Notes: generated from the letters alone by a model not told the origin. A stretch of DNA of 64,000 nucleotides from RBG-16-34-14 sp963798865 (GCA_963798865.1 CAWCVZ010000005.1:620001-684000); one strand, 5' to 3'; counted from the stretch's first letter, positions 1 to 10,521 are shown. Program-made: numbers and translations.

Positions 1-84
1 GAAGAGCTTATCAACTCGATTCCTTCTTCTTTATATAAGGAATACCTGGTGAAACTGCTGAAAGATACTGATGGAAATTATTAA
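1..84 (+). CDS. C-terminal end of a probable glucose-1-phosphate thymidylyltransferase (partial)
   Basis: Only the last 27 codons are in the window; the frame is open from base 1 and stops at 82-84. The tail, containing SLYKEYLVKLLK, resembles the C-terminal helix of RfbA/RmlA proteins (small residue, Tyr, then YL..LL). It overlaps the start of rfbC by 14 bases, which suggests translational coupling in a dTDP-sugar operon. The RfbA assignment rests on this short tail and on the neighbour, so it is an inference; another sugar-nucleotide enzyme is possible. Confidence 0.45.
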   Translation, partial: EELINSIPSSLYKEYLVKLLKDTDGNY

Positions 85-619
85 AACTGATTTTAAAGGT
101 CTTCTGGTTATTAAACCAAAAGTTTTTGAAGACAGCAGGGGATATTTTTTTGAATCATACAGGAAGGATATTTTAGTTAACCAGGGAATTAATTTTGATT
201 TTGTTCAGGACAACATGTCTAAATCAAAAAAGAATACTGTAAGAGGTCTTCATTACCAGGTTGGAAATTTTTCGCAGGGTAAGTTATGCCAGGTTATTTC
301 CGGCAAAGTTCTGGATGTAGCACTCGATATAAGATTTAATTCACCAACGTTCGGGAAATACTTTTCAGAGGAACTTTCAGAGGAGAACCATTTATTGATG
401 TGGATACCACCGGGTTTTGCTCATGGCTTTTCAGTATTATCAGATGAAGCAATATTTAAATATAAGTGTACGGCTTATTACAGCAAGACAAGCGAAAGGT
501 CTATCTTATTTAATGATTCAGCATTAAATATAAACTGGAAAGTTGCTGATCCTGTTGTATCTGAAAAAGATCGTGCTGCAAAATTATTTAAAGATATAGA
601 TAAAGATTTTATTTTTTAG
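71..619 (+). CDS. rfbC: dTDP-4-dehydrorhamnose 3,5-epimerase
   Basis: The 182-residue protein has the normal length for RmlC. It epimerises C3 and C5 of dTDP-4-keto-6-deoxyglucose in the cytoplasm, a step toward dTDP-rhamnose and related sugars. Visible hallmarks are RGLHYQ at residues 58-63 with the catalytic base His61, the cupin segment WIPPGFAHGF at 111-120, and the CTAYY stretch near 133-137 that carries the family Tyr. A KD pair follows in the C-terminal part. The start at 71 overlaps the upstream sugar gene, as is usual for coupled operon genes. An aminotransferase gene follows after 55 bases, so the product may feed an amino- or deoxy-sugar branch of a surface polysaccharide. Confidence 0.93.
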   Translation: MEIIKTDFKGLLVIKPKVFEDSRGYFFESYRKDILVNQGINFDFVQDNMSKSKKNTVRGLHYQVGNFSQGKLCQVISGKVLDVALDIRFNSPTFGKYFSEELSEENHLLMWIPPGFAHGFSVLSDEAIFKYKCTAYYSKTSERSILFNDSALNINWKVADPVVSEKDRAAKLFKDIDKDFIF

Positions 620-628
620 CTGAAGCAA

Positions 629-647
629 GCTGATAAAAAGTATCAGC
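629..647 (+). other. small hairpin between rfbC and the aminotransferase gene
   Basis: A perfect 7-base inverted repeat, GCTGATA at 629-635 and TATCAGC at 641-647 with a 5-base loop, lies in the rfbC-aminotransferase gap. No T-run follows, so it does not look like an intrinsic terminator. It could be a transcript-stability or partial-attenuation element; that role is a guess. Confidence 0.3.
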
Positions 648-674
648 AGTGAAATATGTTAATAGGAGAAATTA

Positions 675-1841
675 ATGAAAGTCCCGCTTTTAGATCTTAA
701 ACCCCAATATAATTCTCTCAAAGAAGAGCTTAATGAAGCAATTCTAAAAGTTGCAGAATCACAATATTTTATTCTTGGTCCTGAAGTTGAAAAAATGGAG
801 AAGAATCTTTGCGAATATCTGAAGTGTGAATATTCAATAGGGGTTTCATCCGGTACTGATGCTTTGCTGATTGCGCTGATGGCAATTGATATAAAACCGG
901 GAGATGAAGTTATTGTACCCGACTATTCTTTTTTTGCAACTGCAGGGGTTGTATCAAGGCTTAATGCAAAACCTGTTTTCGCCGATGTTGATCCTTTAAC
1001 TTTTAATATTAATCCTGCCGATATTGAAAAGAAAATTACCTCAAAAACAAAAGCGGTGATACCTGTTCATCTGTATGGACAGAGCTGTGATATGAATGCA
1101 ATAATGAGTATTGCGGCAAAGTATAAAATTAAAGTTATCGAAGATGCCGCCCAGGCAATCGGGACTCAATATAAAGATGGAAAATGCGCTGGAACTATTG
1201 GCGATATCGGGTGCTTTTCGTTTTTTCCAAGTAAAAATCTTGGATGCTTTGGCGATGGCGGATTGGTTGCAACAAATGATAAGGATCTTGCTTACAGGCT
1301 TAAAATTCTGAGAGTGCATGGCGGCGAATCAAAATATTATCATAAGATAATCGGCGGGAATTTCAGGATAGATGCTCTCCAGGCGGCTGTTATAAATGTT
1401 AAGCTTCCCTATCTCGATTCCTGGTCTGAAACGCGAAGAAGAAATGCAGCTCTTTATTCAAAATTATTTTCTGAATCAGGTTTAGCCGGAGGAGAAGGTA
1501 AAACAAATTTTGATAACAAAAATAAAGTGCTTCTTCCAAAAGCAGTTTATAAATCACCCGGAGTAAAAAATTATCATATCTTTAATCAATATGTGATAAG
1601 AGTAGAAAACAGGAATGACCTGAAGGATTTCTTAACTCAGAATAACATTGGTAGTGAGATTTATTATCCTCTTCCATTTCATCAGCAGGAATGCTTTGCG
1701 CAGCTTGGTTATAAAAAAGGAGATTTTCCTGTTTCCGAAAATCTTGCAGATACTGTTCTTGCTTTACCCATTTATCCTGATCTGGCAGATGAACAGATTA
1801 AGTATGTCGTCGAAAAGATTAATGAATTTATAAAAAGATAA
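675..1841 (+). CDS. DegT/DnrJ/EryC1/StrS family sugar aminotransferase
   Basis: This 388-residue PLP enzyme of fold type I transfers an amino group to a nucleotide-linked keto sugar. The PLP-anchoring residue is Lys187 in FFPSKNLGCFGDGG, the usual DegT signature. SSGTDALLIAL at 58-68 binds the phosphate and VIEDAAQAIG at 154-163 carries the PLP-contacting Asp. The C-terminal HIFNQYVIRV and IYYPLPFHQQ motifs are also typical. The ATG at 675 has an AGGAG-like site eight bases upstream. It lies between rfbC and a Wzi-like outer-membrane gene, so it probably makes an amino sugar for a surface polymer. The exact substrate cannot be read from the sequence. Confidence 0.9.
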   Translation: MKVPLLDLKPQYNSLKEELNEAILKVAESQYFILGPEVEKMEKNLCEYLKCEYSIGVSSGTDALLIALMAIDIKPGDEVIVPDYSFFATAGVVSRLNAKPVFADVDPLTFNINPADIEKKITSKTKAVIPVHLYGQSCDMNAIMSIAAKYKIKVIEDAAQAIGTQYKDGKCAGTIGDIGCFSFFPSKNLGCFGDGGLVATNDKDLAYRLKILRVHGGESKYYHKIIGGNFRIDALQAAVINVKLPYLDSWSETRRRNAALYSKLFSESGLAGGEGKTNFDNKNKVLLPKAVYKSPGVKNYHIFNQYVIRVENRNDLKDFLTQNNIGSEIYYPLPFHQQECFAQLGYKKGDFPVSENLADTVLALPIYPDLADEQIKYVVEKINEFIKR

Positions 1842-1892
1842 TTGAACTTTTCAAAATAAAAATTTGTATAAGGAAAATTTGTTTAAGGTAAG

Positions 1893-3543
1893 ATGAAATT
1901 ATTTTTTTCTTTTGTGCTGCTGTTTTTTTGTATAGATATTAATGCACAGGTGGTATTTGAGCCTCTGAACAGGGATGTGTATGAGTTTCTCGGAAATCTT
2001 GCACAAAAAGGAGTTATAGAATTTGATGATCAGCTGAAGCCTTTGCCGAGAATATATATTGCAGAAAAATTATTGCAGGCAGATTGTGAAAAATGTTTAA
2101 CATCACTTGAAAAAGAGGAACTGGAATTCTATAAAAAAGATTTTGCAGATGAATTTAATTTTCTTAATGGATTTCTACTTTCAAAAAAAATGGGCATTGC
2201 TGAAAAGGATAGTAAGGAACGGCTCCGTCTATTTTTTTATAATGATGATTTATTTAAGATTTAATGTAAGCCCAATACTTGGTTTTAAAGCCGGGATCAG
2301 AGATAAAGAAAAGCTAACTCATTTCTGGAATGGAGTGTATCTTTATGGATATCTCGGTAACCATTTGGGGTTCAGTTTTGATTTCAGGGACAATACGGAA
2401 AATGGAAAAACAATTGATAAGCTGAAAGACTTTACTCCTGTTACCGGTGTAAATGCAAGATCAAGCCTTAATAGTTTTCAATACAGTGAAAATAAAATGG
2501 AATATAGTGAGGTTAAAACATCAATCTCTGCAAATTGGGATTGGGGAAACTTCACAGTTGGTAAGGAATTCTTAGAATGGGGTTATGGCGAAAGCGGTAA
2601 ACTCGTGCTTTCTAATAAAGCCCCCTCATTTCCTTTTTTAAGACTTGATGTACACCCTGCAAAATGGTTAAGCTTTAATTACATTCATGCCTGGCTTGCA
2701 TCTGATATAATTGATTCAAGTGATATTTATTATTCGGTATTTGGAACTGAACGCTACAGCTTCAGAGAAAAATATCTCGCTTCTCATTCGCTTACATTAT
2801 TTCCTTTTGAGGGATTAAGTTTTTCTTTGGGAGAATCTGTTGTATATAGTGACAGGCTTCAGCTTCTCTATCTTATGCCTATAATGTTTTTCCGACTGGC
2901 AGATCACTATTTAAGCAGGCAGCATAATGCAGCAGGTTCAAACTCCCAGTTTTTTGCTTCCGTAAGTTCAAGGAATAATTTAAAGAATACTCATTTATAT
3001 GGAACTTTATTTATAGATGAATTCACTCTCAGTGGTGCGTTTGATCCAGCAAAACAGAGAAATCAATTTGGATTTACATTTGGTAGTTCTGTTGTAGATT
3101 TGCCGGTTGACAATTTAAAGTTAACGCTTGAGTACACAAAAATATTTCCTTTCGTGTATGTTCATTTTATTCCGACTACAACTTATGAAAGCTCTTCCTA
3201 TACATTAGGGCACTGGATGGGAAGCAATGCGGACCAGGTTTATGCAAGCCTTAACTACAGGTTTATAAGAGGTCTGCAGGCAAAATTCTGGGTTCAGTAT
3301 ATCCGTAAAGGTGATAGAGGAACAGCTTTCCAGCAGCAGTATGAAAAACCGGAGCCTCCATTCCTTTTTGGTTTACGTAATAATTATTCTTATTGTGGTT
3401 TTTCAGCAAGTTATGAATTTATCCATGAACTCTTTATCAAAGGAGATTTTCAGTATATGAAAACTTCCTCAGAACAAAGCGATAAGAGTTTTGTTGATAC
3501 TACATTATCAGAGTTTTATTTTTCTGTTTATTACGGTTTGTAA
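1893..3543 (+). CDS. Wzi-like outer-membrane protein (frame broken once)
   Basis: The N-terminal 123 residues begin with a signal peptide (hydrophobic stretch ending near NAQ) and stop at 2262-2264. The remaining beta-barrel-like part reads in the next frame to 3543. Removing one A at 2256-2257 (TTTAAGA to TTTAGA) joins the parts as NDDLF-RFNVSPILG into one protein of about 550 residues. WGYGESGKLVLS and the PSFPFLRLD region resemble the Bacteroidota Wzi-like capsule/lipopolysaccharide outer-membrane family, whose members anchor surface polysaccharide. Its place between sugar-nucleotide genes agrees. The rest of the downstream frame is intact, so the break looks recent, recoded or artefactual rather than a decayed gene. 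Confidence 0.72.
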
Positions 3544-3551
3544 TTTTAAAT

Positions 3552-4502
3552 ATGATTAATAAAAAAATCTATATTGCCGGGCATAATGGAATGGTTGGAT
3601 CTTCTATTCACAGGCAGCTTGAGAAATTAGGTTATAATAATCTTTTGCTCAGATCATTTAATGAACTTGATTTAAGAAAACAAACTGAGGTTGAAAAATT
3701 TTTTCTGAAAGAAAAACCTGAATATGTTATAATTGCCGCAGCTAAAGTCGGGGGCATTCTGGCTAATAATACTTACCGTGCCGAGTTCCTTTATGATAAC
3801 CTGATGATCCAGAATAATCTTATTCATTCATCTTATCTTGTTAATGTTGAAAAATTAATTTTTCTCGGCAGTTCGTGTATCTATCCCAAGCTTGCACCAC
3901 AGCCGCTTAAAGAGGAATATCTTCTTTCCGGTTACCTTGAGTACACAAATGAGCCTTATGCTGTTGCTAAAATCGCCGGAATAAAAATGTGCGAGAACTA
4001 TTATAAACAGTATGGGTCTGATTTTTTTTCTGTTATGCCGACAAATTTATACGGCGTAAATGATAATTTTGATCTTAAAACATCTCACGTTCTTCCGGCA
4101 TTGATAAGAAAATTCCACGAAGCGAAAACTGATAAAAAGAAAAAAGTTATCCTCTGGGGAACAGGAAAACCATTAAGGGAATTTCTTTATGTTGATGATC
4201 TTGCGGAAGCAGTTGTTTACCTGATGGAAAAAATTAATGCAAATAATATTTATGAAAAAGGAATTACTCATTTAAATATCGGAACAGGCAAGGATCTTTC
4301 AATCTCTGAACTGGCTTCGTTGATTTCAGAAGTTATTGGATTCAAAGGTGAGATTGAATATGATGCTTCCAAACCCGATGGTACTCCCAGAAAATTACTT
4401 GATGTTTCAAGAATTAATGAATTAGGATGGAAATATAAAACGGAATTGAGAGAAGGAATTGAATTGACATACAAATGGTATTTAAACTCCATTAAAAATT
4501 AG
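3552..4502 (+). CDS. fcl: GDP-L-fucose synthase
   Basis: The 316-residue extended short-chain dehydrogenase converts GDP-4-keto-6-deoxymannose to GDP-L-fucose with NADPH. The cofactor loop GHNGMVGSS is at residues 10-18. The catalytic set is Ser107/108 in LGSSCIYP with Tyr136 and Lys140 in YAVAK. IAAAKVGGI and the EFLYVDDLAEAV region are further fucose-synthase hallmarks. It starts eight bases after the Wzi-like gene and is separated from gmd, its pathway partner, only by a small four-helix-bundle gene. The pair gmd + fcl makes GDP-fucose from GDP-mannose. Confidence 0.93.
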   Translation: MINKKIYIAGHNGMVGSSIHRQLEKLGYNNLLLRSFNELDLRKQTEVEKFFLKEKPEYVIIAAAKVGGILANNTYRAEFLYDNLMIQNNLIHSSYLVNVEKLIFLGSSCIYPKLAPQPLKEEYLLSGYLEYTNEPYAVAKIAGIKMCENYYKQYGSDFFSVMPTNLYGVNDNFDLKTSHVLPALIRKFHEAKTDKKKKVILWGTGKPLREFLYVDDLAEAVVYLMEKINANNIYEKGITHLNIGTGKDLSISELASLISEVIGFKGEIEYDASKPDGTPRKLLDVSRINELGWKYKTELREGIELTYKWYLNSIKN

Positions 4503-4503
4503 A

Positions 4504-4874
4504 AATTAAAAATTAAAAGAGAATAATGGATTCTGGTTTAGGGGATAGGTTATTCAAATTTGCTGTTGATTCAATAAAATTTTTAGGAACATTTTCCAAA
4601 GTACCCGAAGCTAATGTTGTAAGATATCAACTGGCAAAATGTTCTACATCATCAGGAGCAAATTACGATGAAGCACAAGCTGCTTCTTCTAAAGCGGATT
4701 TTAGTTATAAAATGAAAATTTCTTTAAGAGAAATGAGGGAATCGAATTATTGGATGAGGGGTTTGTATTGCCGTAAAATTTGGTGATCAAGCTGAAGCAA
4801 TTAGATTACAAAATGAATCAGCCGAATTAAAAAATATTTTGGGCTCAATTTGTAGTAAATTTTAATTTTTAATT
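4504..4874. repeat. 15-bp AT-only inverted repeats bounding the four-helix-bundle gene
   Basis: AATTAAAAATTAAAA at 4504-4518 is matched exactly in reverse complement by TTTTAATTTTTAATT at 4860-4874. The right arm covers the stop codon of the enclosed gene. Both arms lie in longer AT-only stretches, so some of the match could be compositional, but they bracket a gene foreign to the fcl-gmd pair. This is compatible with a small inserted cassette. Confidence 0.5.
4526..4865 (+). CDS. four-helix-bundle protein, S23/IVP family (frame broken once)
   Basis: Residues 1-78 carry the family pattern (RLFKFAVDSIKFL, VVRYQLAKCSTSSGANYDEA, ISLREMRESNYWMR). The frame then stops at 4784-4786. Dropping one G from GGGG at 4758-4761 restores VCIAVKFGDQAEAIRLQNES through to a stop at 4863-4865, about 112 residues, normal for the family. 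These proteins were first seen inside 23S rRNA intervening sequences and are common in this phylum; their function is unknown. It sits alone between fcl and gmd within perfect AT-only inverted repeats, which suggests a mobile or late-inserted cassette. Confidence 0.75.
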
Positions 4875-4895
4875 TATAATTTTTAATTTGATACC

Positions 4896-6017
4896 ATGAA
4901 AGCACTTATCACTGGTATTACCGGTCAGGATGGAAGTTATCTTACAGAAATTCTTCTTGAAAAAGGATATGAAGTTCACGGAATAATCCGTAGAAGCAGT
5001 TCTTTTAATACAGGGAGGATAGATCATCTTTATAATGATGACAGTATCCGTAATAAAAAAATGTTTCTGTATTATGGCGACCTTGTTGATACAAGTAACC
5101 TAAACAGGCTTCTGGAAAAAATAGAACCCGATGAAATTTATAATCTTGCTGCGCAGAGTCATGTTAAAGTTTCTTTTGAAGTCCCGGATTATACTGCACA
5201 GGTAGATGCTCTCGGCACTCTCCGTTTTCTTGATGCAATAAGAGAAGTTGGTTTAAGAAAAGTTAAATTTTACCAGGCATCAACAAGCGAGCTTTTTGGA
5301 AAAGCGCAGGAGATTCCCCAGAATGAAAAAACTCCTTTTTATCCGCGCTCACCCTATGGAGTTGCAAAACTTTACGGCTACTGGATAATTGTTAATTACC
5401 GTGAAGCTTATAATATTTTTGCTTCAAACGGAATTTTATTTAACCACGAATCACCCCGGCGGGGTGAAACTTTTGTCTCCAGGAAAATTACACGTGCTGC
5501 AACCAGGATTATAACCGGTCTGCAGGATAAACTTTTACTCGGGAATCTTGATGCTAAAAGAGATTGGGGTTTTGCACCGGAGTATTGTGAGGGAATGTGG
5601 AGGATACTTCAATATAAAAATCCTGAAGATTTTGTTCTTGCAACCGGCGAAACGAGAACCGTAAGAGAGTTTACAGAATTATCATTTAAAGAGCTGGGTA
5701 TTGAACTTAAGTGGGAAGGAAAGAAGGAAAAAGAGATCGCAAAAATAAAAAGCGTTAATCTTGATATCGCAGGGAAATTAATTAGCAATGAGGTTGTTAA
5801 AAGATCAAAGTTTAAATTAAATGAAAAGCTTAAAGCAGGAACAACTGTTATAGAAATTGATCCGAATTATTACAGACCGACTGAAGTTGAATTATTAATA
5901 GGGGATGCATCCAAAGCTAAAAAGCTGCTCGGCTGGAAAGCTAAAACTAAATTTACAGAGCTTGTTAAGCTTATGGTTAAATCTGATCTTGAAAAAGTTT
6001 TGATGAGGGGGTATTAA
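4896..6017 (+). CDS. gmd: GDP-mannose 4,6-dehydratase
   Basis: The 373-residue extended short-chain dehydrogenase makes GDP-4-keto-6-deoxymannose from GDP-mannose. It shows the NADP loop GITGQDGSYL at 7-16, the specificity region RRSSSFNT at 32-39, the catalytic STSELFG at 129-135 and the pair Tyr154/Lys158 in SPYGVAK. NHESPRRGETFVSRKI is highly diagnostic. Relative to my recollection of the family the segment around residues 270-320 is somewhat long and lysine-rich. It shares the GDP-fucose pathway with fcl upstream. Its last 41 bases overlap, tail to tail, the end of the CHAT-domain gene on the other strand. Confidence 0.94.
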   Translation: MKALITGITGQDGSYLTEILLEKGYEVHGIIRRSSSFNTGRIDHLYNDDSIRNKKMFLYYGDLVDTSNLNRLLEKIEPDEIYNLAAQSHVKVSFEVPDYTAQVDALGTLRFLDAIREVGLRKVKFYQASTSELFGKAQEIPQNEKTPFYPRSPYGVAKLYGYWIIVNYREAYNIFASNGILFNHESPRRGETFVSRKITRAATRIITGLQDKLLLGNLDAKRDWGFAPEYCEGMWRILQYKNPEDFVLATGETRTVREFTELSFKELGIELKWEGKKEKEIAKIKSVNLDIAGKLISNEVVKRSKFKLNEKLKAGTTVIEIDPNYYRPTEVELLIGDASKAKKLLGWKAKTKFTELVKLMVKSDLEKVLMRGY

Positions 6018-9000
6018 ATTTTTTTATTTTTCTTCTTGTAATGAAAATAAAAACCGTAATAATAATTAAAGATAATGCAGCCATATAAGGATAAAAATTA
6101 AACTTTGTTTTTAATTTAATCTTATCAGTATTTCCACTTAAAATAAATGCACTCCAGAAATAAGGATTGGGGGAATAATTTTTTATAAAGTCTATTTTAG
6201 CCTGCCTCATTGCTTCATCTTTATCATATCCTTCACTCAGTTTTTTATAAAGAAGTGTCATCAGCTTTGAAGTATATTTATCATTTACCTCCCACAAGGA
6301 AACAATCACACTTTTTGTTCCGGCCTCAAAAAAAGCTTTGGTCATTCCAATAATTCCTTCGGAAGCATCAACATTACCTAAACCTGAATTGCACGAGCTT
6401 AACACTACCAGGTCGCTGTTAAGCTTAAGCTGAACAATTTCTCCCGCTTCAAGAAATCCATCATTCTTTTTATCATTATAGTTTGAAAAGAAAATCACAG
6501 GCTGCTTATTAAACAAAAATGAATGTGTGGAAAGATGAATTATTTTTGAGAGTTCCGCATTTTCTTTTAAAGCTTGTTTCGGTAGCCTCATTGTCAGTCA
6601 GGATACGATCTGCATTTATTAAGTTGCTTACCTGGGATATTTCCTCACCGGAATATTTCAATGGAAGCATTGCAACATTTCTCGGAAGCCCTCCCGATTC
6701 CTCCAGCAAACCTCGTCTTTCAGCATACTGGTTGCTTGTAGAATTTATTTTGGGATTCCCGGCAATCAAAATTTTATCGTCGTTCTTTTAAATTATTTTT
6801 TTTCTGGTGAATAAAAACCCGTGCTGAAGGAGTGTACGAAAAGCTGTAGTGATAAATCAGGTAATCTTTATCAGTATAATTATAGGAACTCTGCTTTTCA
6901 TCAAAAGCAGCGATAAGAAAATCTAACGGCATTGAGACTAATTCTGACGGGAGTGAAACAATAATCCTGCTTCCATCAGGTATTTCCGTAAAAATATTTT
7001 TTAAAAGTACATTGTAAAACCTGTTCGCTTCTTTTGCATTGAATGAAAATAAATCCTGGTTGTAAAAGGCATCCTGGTTTTTGCCTTTTGCATTAAAATA
7101 GGGAGAGATATTATCTTTAAGCTTTATTACCTCAACTCTCCCGGCATTAATTTCAAATTGTTTAAAATCATTTTCTGTTACCAGGAAGGCGAAAGTTTTT
7201 TCATTTGTTAAATAAAATGATAAGAAATATTCTTTATCTTCTAAATTTTTCTGAACATCGGATATAGAAATTTGATTCTGTTTATTAAGGTATGTTTCAA
7301 TCCCGGGATTTTCAGAGATTAGTTGTTCTTTAAAAGCCGCATATTCTGTTTTAACACGTTTCACTTTTTCTTCATCATATATCCCCGAATGAATTATCCA
7401 CTCGTAATCATAAATCTTATCAAGCTTTGTTTTATCATTTAAAATTGTTTGCAGCTTTAGGTTATTAAGGTTCTGAACCATATTTCTTGAACGGGACTTG
7501 TCTATTAATTCAAAAGCTTCTTTATATTTATTCTGCTTTAAATAAAATGAAGCGAAGGAATCATAAACATCTTTTCGGGAAGAGAAATATGAAATCTGAA
7601 CCTCACTCTCTTCAAACAAAGGACGGGAAACATCTTCAATCAAATCTTCGGCTGATTTATAATATGATTCTGCAAGAGTGGTAAAATTATTTTTATCATA
7701 AAGCTTCGCCAGTGAAAACGCAGATTCAACCTGCAGATTAAATTCATTTAACCCGCGTGATATATCCAGAGCATCTTTATATAAACTTTCTGCTTTTTTG
7801 AAACCTGCCGTTTCATTCTCAGCCGATAATAAAATAATATCTCCTTCAACAATTTTTGCTCTTGCCTGCAAATATTTGAATGAATTTTCTTTTGCAATTT
7901 TTTCGGCTGCCGAAATGTTTTCAAAAGCACTCTTATAATTTTTCTTTTTCATTTGCAAAGCAGCAAGGTCGGTAAGTATTAATGATTCCTCATATGGGAT
8001 TGAATTTTTTGATGAAAGTTTAAGGGCTTCATTAAAATATTTTTCCGAAATATCCAGGCTGTCAAGATCAAAATATGATAAAGCAATTTTATGATTCATA
8101 TCTGTAAGCAGAAAGGGATTACCGGATTCATCAGCGAATTTTTTTGCCGATGAATAGTATTTAATTGCGCTGTTAAACCGGTCCAGGTTATAATTCAAAG
8201 TTCCAAGTCCCGAATTAATTTCTGCGCTTAAAGAAACCTCTTTTATTTCAGCAGAAATTTCCTGCGCTTTCCTGTAATACTGAATTGCTTTTGTAAAGTT
8301 TGAAAGGTTTTGATAAACATCTGCTATACCGGTTAAATTGAGAACCTGTGATCTTTTGTTATCACCTGCAAACTCCAATCCTTTTTCGTAATTATTTAGA
8401 GCCGATTTATAATTAAAAAGACTCATATAAACTTTGCCCAGGTTATTTAAAAGCAAAGACAACCTATTACGGTTATTCATCTTTTCAAAAAGACCAAGAC
8501 AGTTTAAGTAATTTATTTTTGCTTCTGGAAGTTCATTTGTGAAAGTGTAAGAGACTCCAAGTTCAGAATAAGCAGTTGCAAGATTTTCAAAATCTTTAAT
8601 CGATGATGTAATATTTATTGCTTTATTAAAATTTTCACGTGCCTCTTCAACCCTCCCGGAGATGTCTTCAATTATTCCAATATTAATATCAGCTTTTGCT
8701 TCATTCTGTTTATCAGAATTATCTGTCGATATTTTTAAACCTTCATTGTAAAACTTAGACGCATTTTCATAATCTCCGGAAAGAAAAAACAAGGAGCCAT
8801 GTGCAAGCCGGCTTTTTGCAATGAACCATTTATCATTTGAAAATAATTTTTCCGCTCTAAGTAAAATTTTACCCGCATTTTCATAATCGCCGGTGTTTCT
8901 GTAAGCATAAGAAAGCTGGTAAAAAATATTATTATCAGAGGAATCTTTTATTAAAGCTTCATTGAAAAATTTTAATGCAGTTTCATAGTTTCCTTTGGAA

Positions 9001-9497
9001 CTGCTTAACAAGCCGTTTATAAAATCTTTATAATTAAAATTTTCTTTTTTATTTTTTTCTTCAATGGAAGAAATTTTATTTACTGCTGAAGCTGCAAAAA
9101 CCAGCTCTTCAAAATATGGAAGATAAGTTACCGCGTTTGAAAAAGATTTAAATAGAGTATCATACATTGTCTTGTATTCCTGATTCTTTTTCAGCAGGAG
9201 GGCATTAAGAAAAGAAGTCTGGTAGCCTTTTGGGAGTTCTTGTAAGTTTTTATCAGAAATATTTTCTGAGCTGATAATATAAAAATGATATTTGCTCAAA
9301 AGATTTTTGTTCCACCCCGAGTTTTTAATTTCACCATTGAGCGAGTCTAAATTAAAAGTATATTTAATCTGGTATGGAGAAAACCCATTTTGATCTGAAT
9401 CAGTTTTGCCGGGGTTAAATAAGAAGAGAAGAACGACTAAAAATAATATGGATATTTTTCCTGCCTGACGGCCGGCAGGTGTAAGAGAATCTAACAC
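5977..9497 (-). CDS. TPR-repeat CHAT-domain (caspase-like) membrane protein, frame broken twice
   Basis: Read right to left, the gene has a hydrophobic N-terminal signal or anchor, a long TPR array (roughly residues 150-560), a helical linker, a CHAT peptidase domain and a C-terminal membrane helix, about 1170 residues in all. The likely catalytic dyad is the His of IIHLSTHSF and the Cys of VLSSCNSG. Two one-base breaks split it. Near 6786-6789, dropping an A joins NNLK to N-DDKILIAGNP. Near 6565-6568, dropping an A joins ATETSFK to ENAELSK. Both are at TTTAAAAG on the coding strand. It follows an ECF sigma and an anti-sigma-like gene, suggesting a regulated extracytoplasmic or membrane protease. 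Its targets are unknown. Confidence 0.75.
9460..9479. repeat. GC-rich mini-palindrome inside the CHAT gene
   Basis: CCTGCC at 9460-9465 pairs with GGCAGG at 9474-9479 around a GGCC core. It is far more GC-rich than its surroundings and encodes the odd stretch PAGRQAG just ahead of the signal/anchor segment of the CHAT protein. Related palindromes occur at 47270 and 59884. Confidence 0.6.
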
Positions 9498-9500
9498 AAC

Positions 9501-10466
9501 TTATTCCAGTTCATTTAATATACTGCGGGCTTCCGACATTTTGCTTCCTTTTTCTTCAACTACAAGGTTTAGATATTTTTTTGCAGTTTCATTATCGCCA
9601 AGCATCAGGCTCGCTTTCGCAGAGTAGAAATATGAATTATATGTTATATCGGGGAATCTTCCGGAAGTATTTTTTTCAATACAAAGCTGTAAGTTCTTTA
9701 ATCCATTTGCAGCATCTTCTTTATCGAATGATTTGAATAAGCCGATAAAGTTTTTATCTGCTTTTTCAAGATATGCGAGCCCTAAAATGTAATGTGAATA
9801 AAATATAGTTTCATCTTCAGGATTTTTATTAATGTCCTGCCGTAAAAAAATAATTGCTTTATCAAAATTATTATCCTCAAGAGCTTTTAAACTTTCCTGG
9901 AATTCGTTTGTGGCTCTCCCTCTGTTAACAGAATATTCGGATTTGTCCGCTAAAGATGCCAGTTGATAATTATCAGGCGAAGTTAAATTAGAAACCAGGA
10001 TTAACGAGAGATAGATTAATCCTGCAACAACAACAGAAGTGAAAGCATATAATGGTGTTCTATTTGTTCGGGGTTTTAGAATTGAAGGTGGAGCTTCCTT
10101 TGTCTGGTTTGAATATTCTGAGTTAAATTTATCCGCGACAAATATTTCGGCTTCATTATATTCTTCATTAAGTAACTTAAAATCTTCTCTGCACTTTACG
10201 CAATCCTTAATATGCATTTCAATTTCCGGAAGCCTGCTTTTTAATTCTTTGTTTTCAGGTTCCATATTGTTCTTATATAAAACGTAATCTCCAAGAACTC
10301 CCCAAGAAAGATGTTTTGATTTAAAAACTGATCCTAGTTTCAGGTAAGCGTCATATAGTTTTTTAGCTTCGGGGTCTTCTTTAATTAAGGAGTTAAGCAG
10401 AGATTTATCTTCAGCAGATAAACTCATTTTTTCAAGAAGCTCTTTTAATTTCTCAATATTGTTCAT
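9501..10466 (-). CDS. anti-sigma-factor-like membrane protein with C-terminal TPR region
   Basis: The 321-residue protein has a cytoplasmic N-terminal part with a zinc-finger-like H-x3-C-x2-C pattern (His85, Cys89, Cys92), as in many anti-sigma factors. A single membrane helix spans about 139-160. The C-terminal half is helical and looks like TPR (residues 190-320, for example FDKAIIFLRQDINKNPEDE and ALEDNN). It lies between the ECF sigma gene (55 bases upstream) and the CHAT gene (four bases downstream), so all three are probably co-transcribed. The expected role is to hold the sigma factor at the membrane until a signal arrives. Which signal is not evident. Confidence 0.7.
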   Translation of the reverse strand: MNNIEKLKELLEKMSLSAEDKSLLNSLIKEDPEAKKLYDAYLKLGSVFKSKHLSWGVLGDYVLYKNNMEPENKELKSRLPEIEMHIKDCVKCREDFKLLNEEYNEAEIFVADKFNSEYSNQTKEAPPSILKPRTNRTPLYAFTSVVVAGLIYLSLILVSNLTSPDNYQLASLADKSEYSVNRGRATNEFQESLKALEDNNFDKAIIFLRQDINKNPEDETIFYSHYILGLAYLEKADKNFIGLFKSFDKEDAANGLKNLQLCIEKNTSGRFPDITYNSYFYSAKASLMLGDNETAKKYLNLVVEEKGSKMSEARSILNELE

Positions 10467-10521
10467 AGTTATTTCTGTATTTCAATGACTATAGTAAAAG
10501 CTTTTTTCGGAAAGTGACAAA

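Noticed and set aside
4526..4865. Diversity-generating retroelement accessory protein (Avd-like four-helix bundle)
   Set aside because: Avd is a related fold, but there is no reverse transcriptase, template repeat or variable-repeat target nearby; the S23 family fits better.
6796..6803. A8/T8 homopolymer near the first CHAT break as the cause of the shift
   Set aside because: Changing that run by one base gives an immediate stop; only the TTTAAAAG site downstream restores the frame.
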